Source of the DNA: Paracoccaceae bacterium
Lineage (GTDB): Bacteria > Pseudomonadota > Alphaproteobacteria > Rhodobacterales > Rhodobacteraceae
Length of the DNA: 64,000 nucleotides
Assembly (NCBI GenBank): GCA_028874915.1
Contig: JAPPHA010000081.1
Span: forward strand, 19,421-83,420
Direction of reading: 5' to 3'
The notes below the pieces were generated by a model. That model made no database searches. It was not told the origin of the DNA and saw only the letters and a program-made list of their open reading frames with translations. Positions 45,074 through 54,857 of the stretch are shown here, piece by piece. The translations under genes and the position numbers were made by a program. Numbering within the stretch: the first letter of the stretch is position 1; each line of letters starts with the position of its first letter.

Positions 45074-46980
45074 AGATCCCGCGACATCCGGTCTTGTCAG
45101 GGTCGCCGAATCGCCTGACCCGCCGTGCAGCCATTGTCGTTGGCGTTCAGGCAGCCGTCGTCGGCCTGCTCGGTTGGCGCATGCATGACCTCGGCGTCCG
45201 GAAATCTTCGGCCTACGCGGCCATGGCGGAAGAGAACCGAATCAGCCTCCGTCTGATCCCTCCGGCCCGCGGCCTGATCTTTGACCGCCAGGGACAGGTG
45301 CTGGCGCGGAACCGGACCCAATACAAGGTCGACATCATCCGGGAGCAGACCATCGACTTTGAGGCTGTCCTCTCTCGGCTGGCCACGCTCATTCCTATCG
45401 GCGAATCCGATCTCGAGAGAATTCGGGAAGATGTCGCAAGACACCGTGCCTTCATCCCGGTGACAGTCGCAAACAGGCTCAGTTGGGCTGAGGTTTCGAC
45501 AGTTGCCGCGAACTCGCCGGTGCTGCCCGGTGTTGTCCCTGGCGTCGGCCATGAACGCATGTACCCGTTCGGAACGTCGACCGCCCATGTCGTCGGCTAC
45601 GTCGGGCCAGTGAGCGACTACGACCTGAAACGAATCGACGACCGGGACCCGCTTCTCAAGATTCCTCGCTACCAGATCGGCAAGACCGGAGTTGAGAACA
45701 AGCTGGAGCGGACCCTGCGGGGTTCAGCAGGCATCCGGCGTATCGAGGTGAATTCGGTCGGCCGGGTCGTGCGGGAACTCGACCGGGTCGCCAGCGCATC
45801 CGGGCAGGACCTTCAGTTGACTCTGGATAACCGACTGCAGCGAGCAACGCTCGATCGCCTCGGCGACCTCAGTGCCTCGGCCGTCGCCCTGGACGTCCGG
45901 TCCGGCGCCGTCCTGGCGATGGCCTCCTCTCCATCCTTTGACCCCAATTCTTTCGTCACCGGCATTTCCGTCGACGACTGGGAGCAACTGATCGAAGACG
46001 AACGGCGTCCGCTTCTCAACAAGCCGGTCTCCGGCGCCTATCCGCCGGGTTCGACCTTCAAGATGATCGTGGCTCTTGCGGCCCTCGAGTCCGGCGTGAT
46101 CGGGGCGGACGAGAGGATCGCCTGTTCCGGCTATGTCGAAGTCTCCAATCGGAAATTCTATTGCTGGCGGACCGAGGGTCACGGGAATGTCAACCTTCGA
46201 CAAGGATTGCGAAGCTCCTGCGACGTCTTTTTCTACGAGGCCGCCCGGCGGGTCGGGATCGACGGAATCACGGCCATGGCCCGGAGGTTCGGCCTCGGAC
46301 AGCGTCATGAACTTCCCTTGCAGGCAATACACGCCGGATTGATTCCGACCCGAAGGTGGAAACGGATCAACCGGTCCCAATCCTGGCTGATCGGCGATAC
46401 GCTGAACGTCGGCATCGGCCAGGGGTTCATGCTGGCTTCGCCGCTGCAACTGGCCGTGATGGCCGCGCGGATCGCCACGGACCGCAATCTCTCCCCCTAC
46501 TTGATCAGGGCCGTCGGCAGCCGGGCCCTTCAACCGCCAGCCACGGAACCACTCGGCATCAACCTGGAGCATCTCAACCTGGTGCGGCGGGGCATGCACG
46601 ACGCCGTCAACCACGCCCGAGGGACCGCCTATGCCGTCAGGAACCGCAGAAAGGAGCGGCGATTTGCCGGCAAGACCGGGACCAGTCAGGTCCGGTTGAT
46701 CACAGAAAAAGAGCGGGAGGTCGGGGTTCTCAAGAACGAGGACCTGCCCTGGCGCCAACGCGATCACGCGTTGTTCGTCGGCTATGCTCCCTACGAGGAT
46801 CCGGCCGTGGCCATTGCCGTGGTTGCCGAACATGCCGGCAGCGGTTCCGCCATTGCCGCACCCATCTTTCGGGACATTCTCCGTGCCGCCTTCGACCTCG
46901 GCCTGACAGACGGCAGCGAACCGGACGCAGCGCCCAGTCGTTCGAGCGGTTCCGCGACGGGTTTGTCGGATCTCGGATGA
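45070..46980 (+). CDS. mrdA: Penicillin-binding protein 2 (elongation transpeptidase)
   Basis: Class B PBP that crosslinks lateral peptidoglycan with RodA. The 636-residue protein has a basic cytoplasmic start, a membrane helix near residues 20-40, the pedestal domain (ARGLIFDRQGQVLARN), and the transpeptidase domain with SxxK in YPPGSTFKM, the second motif as SSCD in GLRSSCDVFFYEAAR, and KTGTS in FAGKTGTSQV. The frame is open to 44227, but the ATG at 45070 overlaps the mreD stop as ATGA and gives the usual N-terminus. The Ala/Ser-rich tail is unremarkable. Confidence 0.95.
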   Translation: MKIPRHPVLSGSPNRLTRRAAIVVGVQAAVVGLLGWRMHDLGVRKSSAYAAMAEENRISLRLIPPARGLIFDRQGQVLARNRTQYKVDIIREQTIDFEAVLSRLATLIPIGESDLERIREDVARHRAFIPVTVANRLSWAEVSTVAANSPVLPGVVPGVGHERMYPFGTSTAHVVGYVGPVSDYDLKRIDDRDPLLKIPRYQIGKTGVENKLERTLRGSAGIRRIEVNSVGRVVRELDRVASASGQDLQLTLDNRLQRATLDRLGDLSASAVALDVRSGAVLAMASSPSFDPNSFVTGISVDDWEQLIEDERRPLLNKPVSGAYPPGSTFKMIVALAALESGVIGADERIACSGYVEVSNRKFYCWRTEGHGNVNLRQGLRSSCDVFFYEAARRVGIDGITAMARRFGLGQRHELPLQAIHAGLIPTRRWKRINRSQSWLIGDTLNVGIGQGFMLASPLQLAVMAARIATDRNLSPYLIRAVGSRALQPPATEPLGINLEHLNLVRRGMHDAVNHARGTAYAVRNRRKERRFAGKTGTSQVRLITEKEREVGVLKNEDLPWRQRDHALFVGYAPYEDPAVAIAVVAEHAGSGSAIAAPIFRDILRAAFDLGLTDGSEPDAAPSRSSGSATGLSDLG

Positions 46981-47071
46981 CCGGACCTTTCGGCAACTCC
47001 GTCCAGGCCATCATTCGGTTCTTGCGGTCTCCGACGCGGCCGGAACTCAAACGGCGGGATGAGCGGACGTC

Positions 47072-48211
47072 GTGACCATACTTGTCAATCAACAGAAGGC
47101 GATCCCGTCAGGGTTTTCGAAGATTCTGCATTTTCACTGGGCGCTTGCCTTTCTCCTCGCCGCGGTGGGCAGCATCGGCATTCTGATGCTGGTCTCCGTG
47201 GCCGGCGGTGAGATGGAGCCCTGGGCCGCCCCCCAGATGACCCGGCTGGCCTTCGGGCTCGTTCTGATGATCGCGTTTGCCTTTGTTCCCGTCAGTGTCT
47301 TTCGGCGTCTCTCGGTGTTGGCCTATCTGGCCACGATTGTTCTCCTCCTGGCCGTTGCCGAATACGGCGCGACAGGCATGGGTGCCCGGAGGTGGATCGA
47401 ACTCGGACCATTTCGGGCGCAGCCTTCGGAGATGATGAAGGTCGCGCTGGTGATGGTCTTGGCCTGGTATTACGACGCCCTGCCGGCTGAATGGACGTCG
47501 CGACCACTGTGGGTTCTGCCGCCGATCGTACTGACCCTCATTCCAGCCGTCCTGGTGCTGCGCCAGCCGGACCTCGGTACGGCCACACTGATTCTCTTTG
47601 GGGGCGGTGCCATGATGTTTATAGCCGGTGTTGCCTGGCAGTACTTTGCGCTGGGAATGGGACTTGTGTTGGCCGCGATTGCCATGGTCTTCATGTCTCG
47701 CGGGACCAAGTACCAGATTCTCGAGAATTACCAGTATCAGAGAATCGAGACATTCCTGAACCCGGCCTCCGATCCGCTCGGAGCCGGCTACCACATTACC
47801 CAGTCAATGATTGCCCTCGGTTCGGGAGGCGTTTCCGGGCGCGGATACATGCAGGGAACTCAGAGCCGGCTCAACTTCCTGCCGGAAAAGCACACGGATT
47901 TCATTTTCACGACCCTTGTGGAGGAACTGGGTATCACCGGGGGCGCCGTCCTTGCCGCCGCCTACAGTCTGATCGTCATCTTCTGCGTCCTTTCGGCGAT
48001 TTCGAACCCCAACCGTTTCGGAGCCCTGCTCACGCTCGGAATCGGGACCACCTTTTTCCTTTACTTCGCCGTCAACATGGCGATGGTCATGGGCCTTGCG
48101 CCGGTCGTCGGCGTACCGCTCCCGCTCGTGTCCTACGGAGGTTCCGCCATGATTGTCGTGCTGGCCGCCTTCGGCCTCGTACAGAGTGCCCATGTCCACA
48201 AGTCCCGATAG
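47072..48211 (+). CDS. rodA: Rod-shape-determining protein RodA (peptidoglycan glycosyltransferase)
   Basis: SEDS-family glycosyltransferase that polymerises lipid II together with PBP2. The 379-residue protein has about ten membrane helices. Family segments are GARRWIELGPFRAQPSEMMKV-type sequence near residues 105-125, VLRQPDLGTATLILFGGGAM, the periplasmic LPEKHTDFIFTTLVEELG loop, and VGVPLPLVSYGGSAMIV. GTG start at 47072, 91 bp after mrdA. It ends the operon, with a short CCGGG/CCCGG stem within the following 30 bp. Confidence 0.94.
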   Translation: MTILVNQQKAIPSGFSKILHFHWALAFLLAAVGSIGILMLVSVAGGEMEPWAAPQMTRLAFGLVLMIAFAFVPVSVFRRLSVLAYLATIVLLLAVAEYGATGMGARRWIELGPFRAQPSEMMKVALVMVLAWYYDALPAEWTSRPLWVLPPIVLTLIPAVLVLRQPDLGTATLILFGGGAMMFIAGVAWQYFALGMGLVLAAIAMVFMSRGTKYQILENYQYQRIETFLNPASDPLGAGYHITQSMIALGSGGVSGRGYMQGTQSRLNFLPEKHTDFIFTTLVEELGITGGAVLAAAYSLIVIFCVLSAISNPNRFGALLTLGIGTTFFLYFAVNMAMVMGLAPVVGVPLPLVSYGGSAMIVVLAAFGLVQSAHVHKSR

Positions 48212-48340
48212 GGCTGGGTCAGGACCGGGACCGAACCCGGGAAGACCGGCGCCAAATGCGTTCTCCGGAAGCCGGCCCGGACGCGAACCGCCTTCGCAAA
48301 CCGGCACTCCGCGTCTGCCTCACCCAAGTCACGCAGACCC

Positions 48341-49282
48341 GTGACGGCACGGGTTCTTTTCGCCGCCGCCGAAGCGGACTGGCCGCGTTACCGGCGCCAC
48401 CTGGAATCCGGATTTCAGGCAGCCGGCCTCGATATCGACCTCACACCCCACGCCGCCGACCGTCCTGAAACCGTCGATTATCTCATCTATGCCCCGGGGG
48501 GCACGGTGTCCGAACTCGGGCCATTCCGCGGTCTACGGCTGGTCCAGTCCCTCTGGGCCGGCGTCGAAACGATCCTCAACGATCCCGCTCTCACCGCGCC
48601 GCTGGCCCGGATGGTGGATCCCGGGATGATCCAGGGCATGGCCGAATACGTCACTGGTCACGTACTCCGGTACCATCTCCATACCGACCGACTCGACCGG
48701 ACCGACCCTGGCGACTGGCGAAAAGACCTGTTGGCGCCCCTCGCTGCGACACGTCGGGTCGGCGTTCTTGGAGCCGGCGTCCTCGGAACCGCCGCCGTCC
48801 GAATGCTTGCCGGAATTGGATTCGATGTTGCCGCCTGGAGCCGGACGCCCAAACAGATCGAGGGCGTGCGCTGCCATTTCGGCCCTGACGGTCTCCGCAC
48901 TGTCCTGAGATCAAGCCAAATCCTCGTCCTGATGCTGCCGCAGACGCCAGCAACGGCAAACCTTATCAACCGGAACACCCTGGCCCTGTTGCCGCCGGGA
49001 GCGGCCATCATCAATCCGAGCCGGGGCCAGCTGATCGACGATGATGCGCTCCTCGAGGCGCTGGAGTCAGGGCAGGTTTCGGGTGCGACGCTTGACGTCT
49101 TCCGAACGGAGCCCTTGCCCGCCAGCCACCCCTACTGGACCCGTCCGAACGTTTTCGTAACGCCACATATCGCGGCCGAGACCCATCCCGAGACGGCATC
49201 CCGGGTCGCCGTGGAGAACATTCGCCGGGGAGAACGCGGCGAACCCTACCTCCACCTGGTCGACCGCGCGCGCGGCTATTGA
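48341..49282 (+). CDS. ghrA: Glyoxylate/hydroxypyruvate reductase A-like dehydrogenase
   Basis: NAD(P)H-dependent 2-hydroxyacid dehydrogenase of the GhrA type (313 residues), expected to reduce glyoxylate or hydroxypyruvate. The nucleotide site is VGVLGAGVLGTAAVRML. Catalytic residues appear as Arg in INPSRGQLIDDDAL, Glu in DVFRTEPLP and His in VTPHIAAETHP. The N-terminal half carries APGGTVSELGPFRGLRLVQS, in keeping with GhrA rather than SerA. GTG start at 48341, 129 bp after rodA. It appears to be a single-gene unit. Confidence 0.87.
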   Translation: MTARVLFAAAEADWPRYRRHLESGFQAAGLDIDLTPHAADRPETVDYLIYAPGGTVSELGPFRGLRLVQSLWAGVETILNDPALTAPLARMVDPGMIQGMAEYVTGHVLRYHLHTDRLDRTDPGDWRKDLLAPLAATRRVGVLGAGVLGTAAVRMLAGIGFDVAAWSRTPKQIEGVRCHFGPDGLRTVLRSSQILVLMLPQTPATANLINRNTLALLPPGAAIINPSRGQLIDDDALLEALESGQVSGATLDVFRTEPLPASHPYWTRPNVFVTPHIAAETHPETASRVAVENIRRGERGEPYLHLVDRARGY

Positions 49283-49849
49283 GGCTTGGGCCAGGCTCTT
49301 CAATCAATCCACTGCCATAGTTCAGATGGAACCGGCCACTGGCGTCGGAATGAGTCATGCGGCTGACTTGGCCCACACACGAGCCTGTTCCTCCAGGAAG
49401 CTGGTGTCTGTCCTTCATTCTACATCAGTGTACGTCACCAAGCTCCTCGCCAAGCCGCCGGATACAGGATCAATTGGCGGCACCCGACCTCACGATTCCT
49501 GCACGCCGGAGGAGAAGATTTCGGTCGGCCACGTTGCTGACCTTTGTGACCGTCCCTCACTGTGTCGTTTCAACGAAATGGAAATGGTACATTTCCAAAC
49601 TGGAGAATTCCTTCCATGCTGGAATTCCGATCAATTCACAGTGTCAACGAGATCGTTGTAACCGATTCTCATTCAGGAAATGGAATTGAAAGGAGCACGT
49701 CATGAGCGATGGCTTGCCCAGTCTCGGTCCGTCAGCCCATACGGTTTCGTGCCAACGGTAACCCGCGTTTCGGCTCTCGGCCGCGCTTCGATGCGGTTGA
49801 ACTGGCGAAACGCTGAACTTTGGGCTGCAAGGCCAAGGGAGGTCAATCC
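49283..49849. other. Intergenic region with a short palindrome and an orphan micro-ORF
   Basis: About 570 bp, A+T-richer than its surroundings from 49560 to 49690. It holds a 17-bp palindrome (GGAAATG and CATTTCC around GTA, 49580-49596) and, behind a good AAAGGAG, a 19-codon frame from ATG 49702 to TAA 49761 that resembles no known peptide. The 3' part has the GGGAGG site of the next gene. Confidence 0.4.
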
Positions 49850-51031
49850 ATGAGACCGGGGCACGCCGCGAGATTCGCCGCCGTCATTGCAGGATTGATC
49901 GCGGCTTCCTCCGCCGAGACCAGGGACGGCTTGTGGGAGGGTTCGTGGCTGAACAGGTCGTCCTCCCTTGAGGACAACCTGTATGAGATTCTGACAATCA
50001 GCGACGTCGACGCTGAAGGGTTCACGTACAGCTTCGAATGTCGTGATGTCCCTTACGGCCCGAATGCAAGGTGGACCGCCGAGGAAAGAGCAATCTTTCG
50101 AGGCCCTTTCAACGCCCAGGACCAAGCCTCGGGTCAGACCTTCTCCGTCGCCGTCAATCCTGACGACCGGCACGATCGGGTCATTGGCGCGGGCAAGGAG
50201 CGTTCTTACGACGGAGAGTTCTGTTCTCCGTCGTATGAGGATGCTTCCGACGAATTCGTGTTCCAACGTTCGATCTACAGGGCCGGTTTCGATTGCGACC
50301 AGGCAGCCACACCGGTCGAATTCGCCATCTGTGGCAACGAGTTGATCGCGTTCGGGGACCGTACCATGACCATGGCCTACCGCGAGTTGATGGGTGCAAT
50401 CTCCGACGAAGATCGGCAGTCGTTGCGTGCGTCGCAACGCGCCTGGCTGAGAGAACGGAACCGCTCATGCGCCAGTGGGGACACCGTGGACGACGTCTGC
50501 CTTGCCCGGCTCTACGCCCATCGCCTTGCCGCTCTCGGAAAGCTGCTCGACGCCGGATTGGGCAATGAACCGCGCTTCGACGCGCCCTATGCCATCACCC
50601 TGTTGGTCCGAGGCGTCTGTCTTCGTCAGAACGCTGCCGTTCGCCTTGCCCTGTACCCGTTGGACATGGACCGAATGGGATCAACCGCGTGGCAGGCTGA
50701 CGAGAGTGGACTCCTCTTCGAGCAAACCTATACGAAAGAGCGTTGGCTGTTCCCTGCCAACGTCAATTTCCGGTACTCCGACATGTTGTTCGTTGCATCG
50801 GATGGTGCCATCTGGACGGCGGCACACACGGAGCCTCTCTTGTCAGTCGCACAAATCGACCATCACAATCCCTATCAACTTTGGATCGCTGCTGGACGCG
50901 ATCCCTTCACGATTCGATCGGAAACGGGAATAGAATCTTCCGATGTGCCGGCACTGACGGACACCCTGCCGAATCTGGTGAGAGGCTGGCTCAAGCGGCA
51001 TCCCGTTTCGAAAACGATGCGTTTGCCTTGA
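49850..51031 (+). CDS. Secreted protein with LprI-like (DUF1311) domain
   Basis: A 393-residue exported protein. The N-terminus is a signal peptide (AARFAAVIAGLIAASSAE). Residues 20-145 form an unassigned domain with DGLWEGSWLNR. Residues 150-235 match the LprI/DUF1311 pattern: a Cys pair in FDCDQAATPVEFAICGN, then LMGAISDEDRQSLRASQRAW and RNRSCASGD. LprI-like domains bind or inhibit lysozyme in some bacteria, but most are uncharacterised. The C-terminal 150 residues are unassigned. The ATG at 49850 has GGGAGG upstream, and the protein is followed by a strong hairpin, suggesting a single-gene unit. Confidence 0.72.
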   Translation: MRPGHAARFAAVIAGLIAASSAETRDGLWEGSWLNRSSSLEDNLYEILTISDVDAEGFTYSFECRDVPYGPNARWTAEERAIFRGPFNAQDQASGQTFSVAVNPDDRHDRVIGAGKERSYDGEFCSPSYEDASDEFVFQRSIYRAGFDCDQAATPVEFAICGNELIAFGDRTMTMAYRELMGAISDEDRQSLRASQRAWLRERNRSCASGDTVDDVCLARLYAHRLAALGKLLDAGLGNEPRFDAPYAITLLVRGVCLRQNAAVRLALYPLDMDRMGSTAWQADESGLLFEQTYTKERWLFPANVNFRYSDMLFVASDGAIWTAAHTEPLLSVAQIDHHNPYQLWIAAGRDPFTIRSETGIESSDVPALTDTLPNLVRGWLKRHPVSKTMRLP

Positions 51032-51068
51032 GCCACGAAATGGCAGGGCTGTAATCCGTCTCAGACGG

Positions 51069-51111
51069 CGGGTGTTCCTGTTTTCCTGTTTCGGGCCAAG
51101 GAAAACACCCG
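51069..51111 (+). terminator. Hairpin after the LprI-like gene
   Basis: CGGGTGTT at 51069-51076 and AACACCCG at 51104-51111, extended inward by TTTTCC/GGAAAA with a short bulge, form a long stem 38 nt past the stop codon. Confidence 0.45.
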
Positions 51112-51585
51112 TCCGGGCACCCGGCGATAACGGCACGGTTCAGGCAGCATTTCGAGAGCAAACCCTGTGTATGGCCGGCCCATTCGACTTCATCCCCCAG
51201 CCACCAAACCATTGCGAACCGCTTCATGCCGATTTCAGGCCAAGCCATACTTGAACACATCGCAGGCCATCTTGGCGCCTGTCGGGACGATATCCGGCGG
51301 AAAGAAGCGCCAGAAGTCAGTCCACAACGGTCTGGTGCGCCCTGAAGCGGCTTGAATGACACCGCACGATTGGCCGGTATACCGGAGGCTGACCGCGAAA
51401 GTGTCGTCTATGTCAGCAATGAGTTCGGCAGACTGTATGAAGGCAAACTGATCCGCCACCGGCTGCGACCTGAGGATCCTGCCGGGATCAAAGGGGATCA
51501 ACGTCAATGCGGGCCGGCGCCCGGGTCGCCACGGCAATCACCCGGATAAACGGGTTCCTGTGACTACGATCCCGCCTGACCGCCT
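51112..51585. other. Intergenic region with no supported gene
   Basis: About 470 bp. A plus-strand frame at 51352-51549 reads a peptide with IPEADRESVVYVSNEFGRL that has natural-looking composition but no recognised family and no ribosome site. It may be a decayed gene end. Confidence 0.35.
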
Positions 51586-52188
51586 TCAGTCCCCAAGGAT
51601 TGAGGCAACCTGCGCGGCGAGTTCCGGAAGGAGTTCGCGTTCGAACCAGGAATGCCGCCGGATCCAGGCGTTATTCCGCCAACTCGGATGTGGCAACGGA
51701 ATGATCCCGGGGGGAAACCGGCGCCAGTCGCGGACGGTTTCAGTAACGGTACCGACCCCGTCTCCGAGGTGCCAGCGAAGGGCCGGTCCGCCAACCAGAA
51801 TGATCAGCCGGAACCGGGGCATCGCCGCCAGCGCCCGGGTCCGCCATGTGGCGGCGCAAATCCTGGGCGGTGGCAGATCCGACCCGGCGTCGTTGGTCCC
51901 GGGAAAGCAGAAGGCCATCGGAAGAATTGCGAATTTCTTGCGGTCATAGAATTCGGTTTCGCCGACGCCGAGCCATTTGCGCAGTCGGTCACCAGAGGGA
52001 TCGGTGAACGGTCGGCCCGACCGATGTACCCGGACGCCGGGCGCCTGGGCAGCGATCAGGATCGGGGCCTCCGACGACAGCCAAGGGACGGGCCGCGGCC
52101 GGTGGGCGGTTGCCGTCGACAGGAATGCCGACTCGCAGAGCCGACAGTCACGAATCTCCTGCTCCAGCCTCCTGACCCGCTCAGCCAT
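51586..52188 (-). CDS. Uracil-DNA glycosylase superfamily protein
   Basis: A 200-residue member of the UDG superfamily (COG1573-like). The first motif region is ILIAAQAPGVRVHRSGRPF followed by DPSGDRLRKWLG; the second catalytic segment is LPLPHPSWRN, carrying the superfamily His-Pro-Ser. Only one Cys pair (CRLC) is present near the N-terminus, so the four-Cys iron-sulphur cluster of family 4/5 enzymes is absent. Members of this short group have not always shown glycosylase activity. The frame opens to 52470, but the ATG at 52188 starts the usual RVRRLEQEIRDCRLCE segment; no good ribosome site is seen, so the start is tentative. Confidence 0.8.
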   Translation of the reverse strand: MAERVRRLEQEIRDCRLCESAFLSTATAHRPRPVPWLSSEAPILIAAQAPGVRVHRSGRPFTDPSGDRLRKWLGVGETEFYDRKKFAILPMAFCFPGTNDAGSDLPPPRICAATWRTRALAAMPRFRLIILVGGPALRWHLGDGVGTVTETVRDWRRFPPGIIPLPHPSWRNNAWIRRHSWFERELLPELAAQVASILGD

Positions 52189-52726
52189 GACGGTCGCGCG
52201 GGCCTTCGACGTTGGTTCCACTGCAATTGCCGAATCCGGCGGGCAGGCAGGTTCCCTCCGGCAACCCGTTTGGGGTCCAGTCGACCAACCGGTCATCGCG
52301 ATTCCCCCCGTGTTGCCGCGGGCCTCGTCGGGTGCGACTGGCCGTTTGTCCTGCGTACCCATGCTCGCGGTCATATCAGGCTCCGGAACGCGAGTCGCCC
52401 GTCCACCGGTGACACAAGGCGTCCTGTTTCCGTGGACGCGATGGACACGCCGGAAGCCGTCATGATCCATTTGAGGCCTTCCGAAATGTTACTCTCCTGT
52501 TTGAAGGCAGTGGCTTCCGTTCTGCGGCCCAAGGGAAAGGCATCATCGGCATTCGGGCCGCGTTTGCGGTCTGGAAGCGTTTATGCCGACACCGGCTCGC
52601 CACCTGTGTCAGCATCTCCGTCATCGGTTCGCAGACTGTCGGTCCCCCGTTAGCCGCGGTCGCCTGTCGCTCCGGATTCCGGCCGACCGCGCCGAGAGCT
52701 GGCTCACGGCGGTGAACGCGAGCCTT
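52189..52726. other. Interval between the Mrp operon end and the UDG-like gene
   Basis: About 540 bp with no separate gene supported. The UDG frame continues upstream to 52470 without family similarity. A loose inverted pair GGCTC/GAGCC near 52700-52725 could end the Mrp operon. Confidence 0.35.
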
Positions 52727-54433
52727 TCAGAGTCCAGACAAGAAGGTGATGATCAACACCCAGACCAGCACGCCAACAATGAACAGGGCCATCGATCCGG
52801 TCGGCCAAGACCGGCCGAGGAGGTTTTCCGGTCCCCGGGAATGGTAAAGATGATCGGCGAACGAACGACCCCGGCTCCGTAGCCATCCGGTGGCCACGTC
52901 CGACGCCCCTGCAGCTGCATCCAGCACCCGCGTCAGGATCGACGGAATGAAGCGGCGGTAAGTCCAGTCGAAATCGAGATTGACCGCCCGCACTTCCGGG
53001 GGGTGGATGCCCGTCCGCATCAGCACACAGAAGGCCAGCATCGCGAAGAGCAGAAGTTCCAGTTGCCCGACGACGTGGGGAACCGTGTAGGCGTCGTAGT
53101 GAACCGGGTACGGAAGCAATTCGTAGAGAGGCCCGGGATGAACACCGATGAAAACGCAGAGGAAAGCTGTCAGCCCCATCGCCAGGAGCATGTGCGGAGG
53201 AGCTTCCGCAGGCCGCCGGCCGCTGTCATGGGCGAAAAAGGCGAAATAGGGGACCTTGATACCGGAGTGCGAAAGGACGCCCGCGGATGCGAAGACCAGA
53301 CCTAGCCAGATCACGGTCATATGCGCCACCTCCACCTCATGGAGAATCAGCGACTTGGTGACGAACCCGGAAAACAGCGGAAACGCGGAAATCGAGGCCG
53401 CGCCGATCACGCAACAGAGTGCGGTCAAAGGCATGGTCCGGTACAGCCCTCCGAGTTCGGATGCCTTGGATGTCCCCGTCCGGAACAGTACCGCGCCCAC
53501 CGACATGAACAGGAGCGCCTTGTATAGAATATGGGCGAAGGCGTGAGACACGGTCCCGTTGAGCGCCATCTCGGTTCCGATTCCGATACCGACGACCATG
53601 AATCCCAGCTGGTTGTTCAGCGAATAGGCCAGCACCCGACGAAGGTCATTCTCGATTTCGGCAAAGAAAATCGGAAATATGGTCATGAGGGTGCCGATGT
53701 AGATGAGGATCTCGGTCCCCGGAAATCCGCGCGCCAGGGAATAGACCGCAAGCTTTGTGGTAAAGGCGGAGAGGATGACGGTGCCGGTCACGGTTGCCGC
53801 CGGGTAGCTGTCCTGGAGCCAGTTGTGCAGGAGCGGAAAGGCGCATTTGATGCCGAAGGCGATGAAGATGAGCCAGGTTGCCAGCGAACCGAGCGTCATG
53901 CGATCGAAAGCGATCGACTGGGTTTCACGGTGCAGCAGGATGACCCCGGCCAATAGCAGGACGCCGGACCCGATCTGGATCGCCAGGTAGCGCATGCCCG
54001 TGTGGAAGGCCCCCGGGGTCCGGCGCGCCCAGATCAGGAACACCGATGCCAGCGCCGTCCCCTCCCAGTAAATGAACAGCGTGACGAGATCGCCGGCGAA
54101 GACCGCGCCGATCGCGGATCCCGCATACAGGAGCGCCGCCGTCTGTTGGACCGGGTCGCGGACGTGCCACGCATAGAGATTGCCGAGAAACGCCGCGATG
54201 CAGAAGATCAGCGCGAAGACCCGGGACAGGGCATCAACCCGCATCAGTTGCAACGTGAAGCCGAACAGTTCGCTCTCTAGATGGCCCCCGGCCGGAACGG
54301 CCAGGACTTGGCCCGCCGCGATTACGGGAACAGCGATCAGCAGCGCGGCCCGGGGGAGCCCCCTCGGCAACAGCGGCAGGATGCAACCGGCGACGAGGAA
54401 CAGGAACGCCGTTGGAAAAGTATCAGCGCCCAT
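52727..54433 (-). CDS. Antiporter-type large subunit (MrpA/MrpD/NuoL-like), distal gene
   Basis: Polytopic membrane protein (568 residues, about 14-15 helices) of the complex-I-like antiporter family. The charged residues that carry protons can be seen: Glu in LFIYWEGTALASVF, Lys in FGIKCAFPLLHNWL, and Lys in HILYKALLFMSVG. A long amphipathic C-terminal portion (DFDWTYRRFIPSILTRVLD) follows the core, as in NuoL- or MrpA-like chains, and the protein ends with a last helix. The ATG at 54433 has GGGAAAGG. It overlaps the preceding small gene by 11 bp and is the last of ten genes. It may supply the NuoL-like half of a split MrpA. Confidence 0.85.
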   Translation of the reverse strand: MGADTFPTAFLFLVAGCILPLLPRGLPRAALLIAVPVIAAGQVLAVPAGGHLESELFGFTLQLMRVDALSRVFALIFCIAAFLGNLYAWHVRDPVQQTAALLYAGSAIGAVFAGDLVTLFIYWEGTALASVFLIWARRTPGAFHTGMRYLAIQIGSGVLLLAGVILLHRETQSIAFDRMTLGSLATWLIFIAFGIKCAFPLLHNWLQDSYPAATVTGTVILSAFTTKLAVYSLARGFPGTEILIYIGTLMTIFPIFFAEIENDLRRVLAYSLNNQLGFMVVGIGIGTEMALNGTVSHAFAHILYKALLFMSVGAVLFRTGTSKASELGGLYRTMPLTALCCVIGAASISAFPLFSGFVTKSLILHEVEVAHMTVIWLGLVFASAGVLSHSGIKVPYFAFFAHDSGRRPAEAPPHMLLAMGLTAFLCVFIGVHPGPLYELLPYPVHYDAYTVPHVVGQLELLLFAMLAFCVLMRTGIHPPEVRAVNLDFDWTYRRFIPSILTRVLDAAAGASDVATGWLRSRGRSFADHLYHSRGPENLLGRSWPTGSMALFIVGVLVWVLIITFLSGL

Positions 54434-54821
54434 GGTCGGCCTTTCCCAACTGGTCATCGGGGTAGGTTTCCCGATCAATGGCGCGGTCGCCGTAATAGTC
54501 TTCGCGCCGTCCGATCCCCGTCCGCAACAACCGCGCGGCGATGATGATTGTGCTGAACATCACGAATCCGGCACCGGCGAAGAACCCCGGCAGTGACGCC
54601 ATGCCGCCCGCCTTGTGCTCCACGAGGAAAACGTCAGCCACCAGCAGGAGGCCGCAGGCGACCGTCAGTGCCCAAACGATCCGGAGCGGGTTTCCGGGCC
54701 GATCGACCCAGAGGAAGGCCCGCCCGAGAGCCGGAAACCGTTCCGACTCGCTGGAACCGTCGGGGCCTGTTCCATTCCTGGCCGCCATCCTGCTCACACC
54801 GTCACCGGTCCCGGGTTTCAT
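54423..54821 (-). CDS. Small two-helix membrane protein of the Mrp operon
   Basis: A 132-residue protein with a charged N-terminus, the amphipathic LGRAFLWVDRPGNPLRIVW, two membrane helices (ALTVACGLLLVADVFLV and FFAGAGFVMFSTIIIAARLL) and a charged tail with YYGDRAIDRETYPDDQ. I do not recognise a named Mrp subunit. It is tightly embedded between two antiporter-type genes (36 bp from one, overlapping the other by 11), so it is probably a subunit or assembly factor. The ATG at 54821 has GGAAGGGA. Similar small proteins appear in other proteobacterial clusters with three antiporter subunits, from memory. Confidence 0.7.
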   Translation of the reverse strand: MKPGTGDGVSRMAARNGTGPDGSSESERFPALGRAFLWVDRPGNPLRIVWALTVACGLLLVADVFLVEHKAGGMASLPGFFAGAGFVMFSTIIIAARLLRTGIGRREDYYGDRAIDRETYPDDQLGKADHGR

Positions 54822-54857
54822 GGCATTCCCTTCCACGCATCATGTGTTCGGCCCTCG

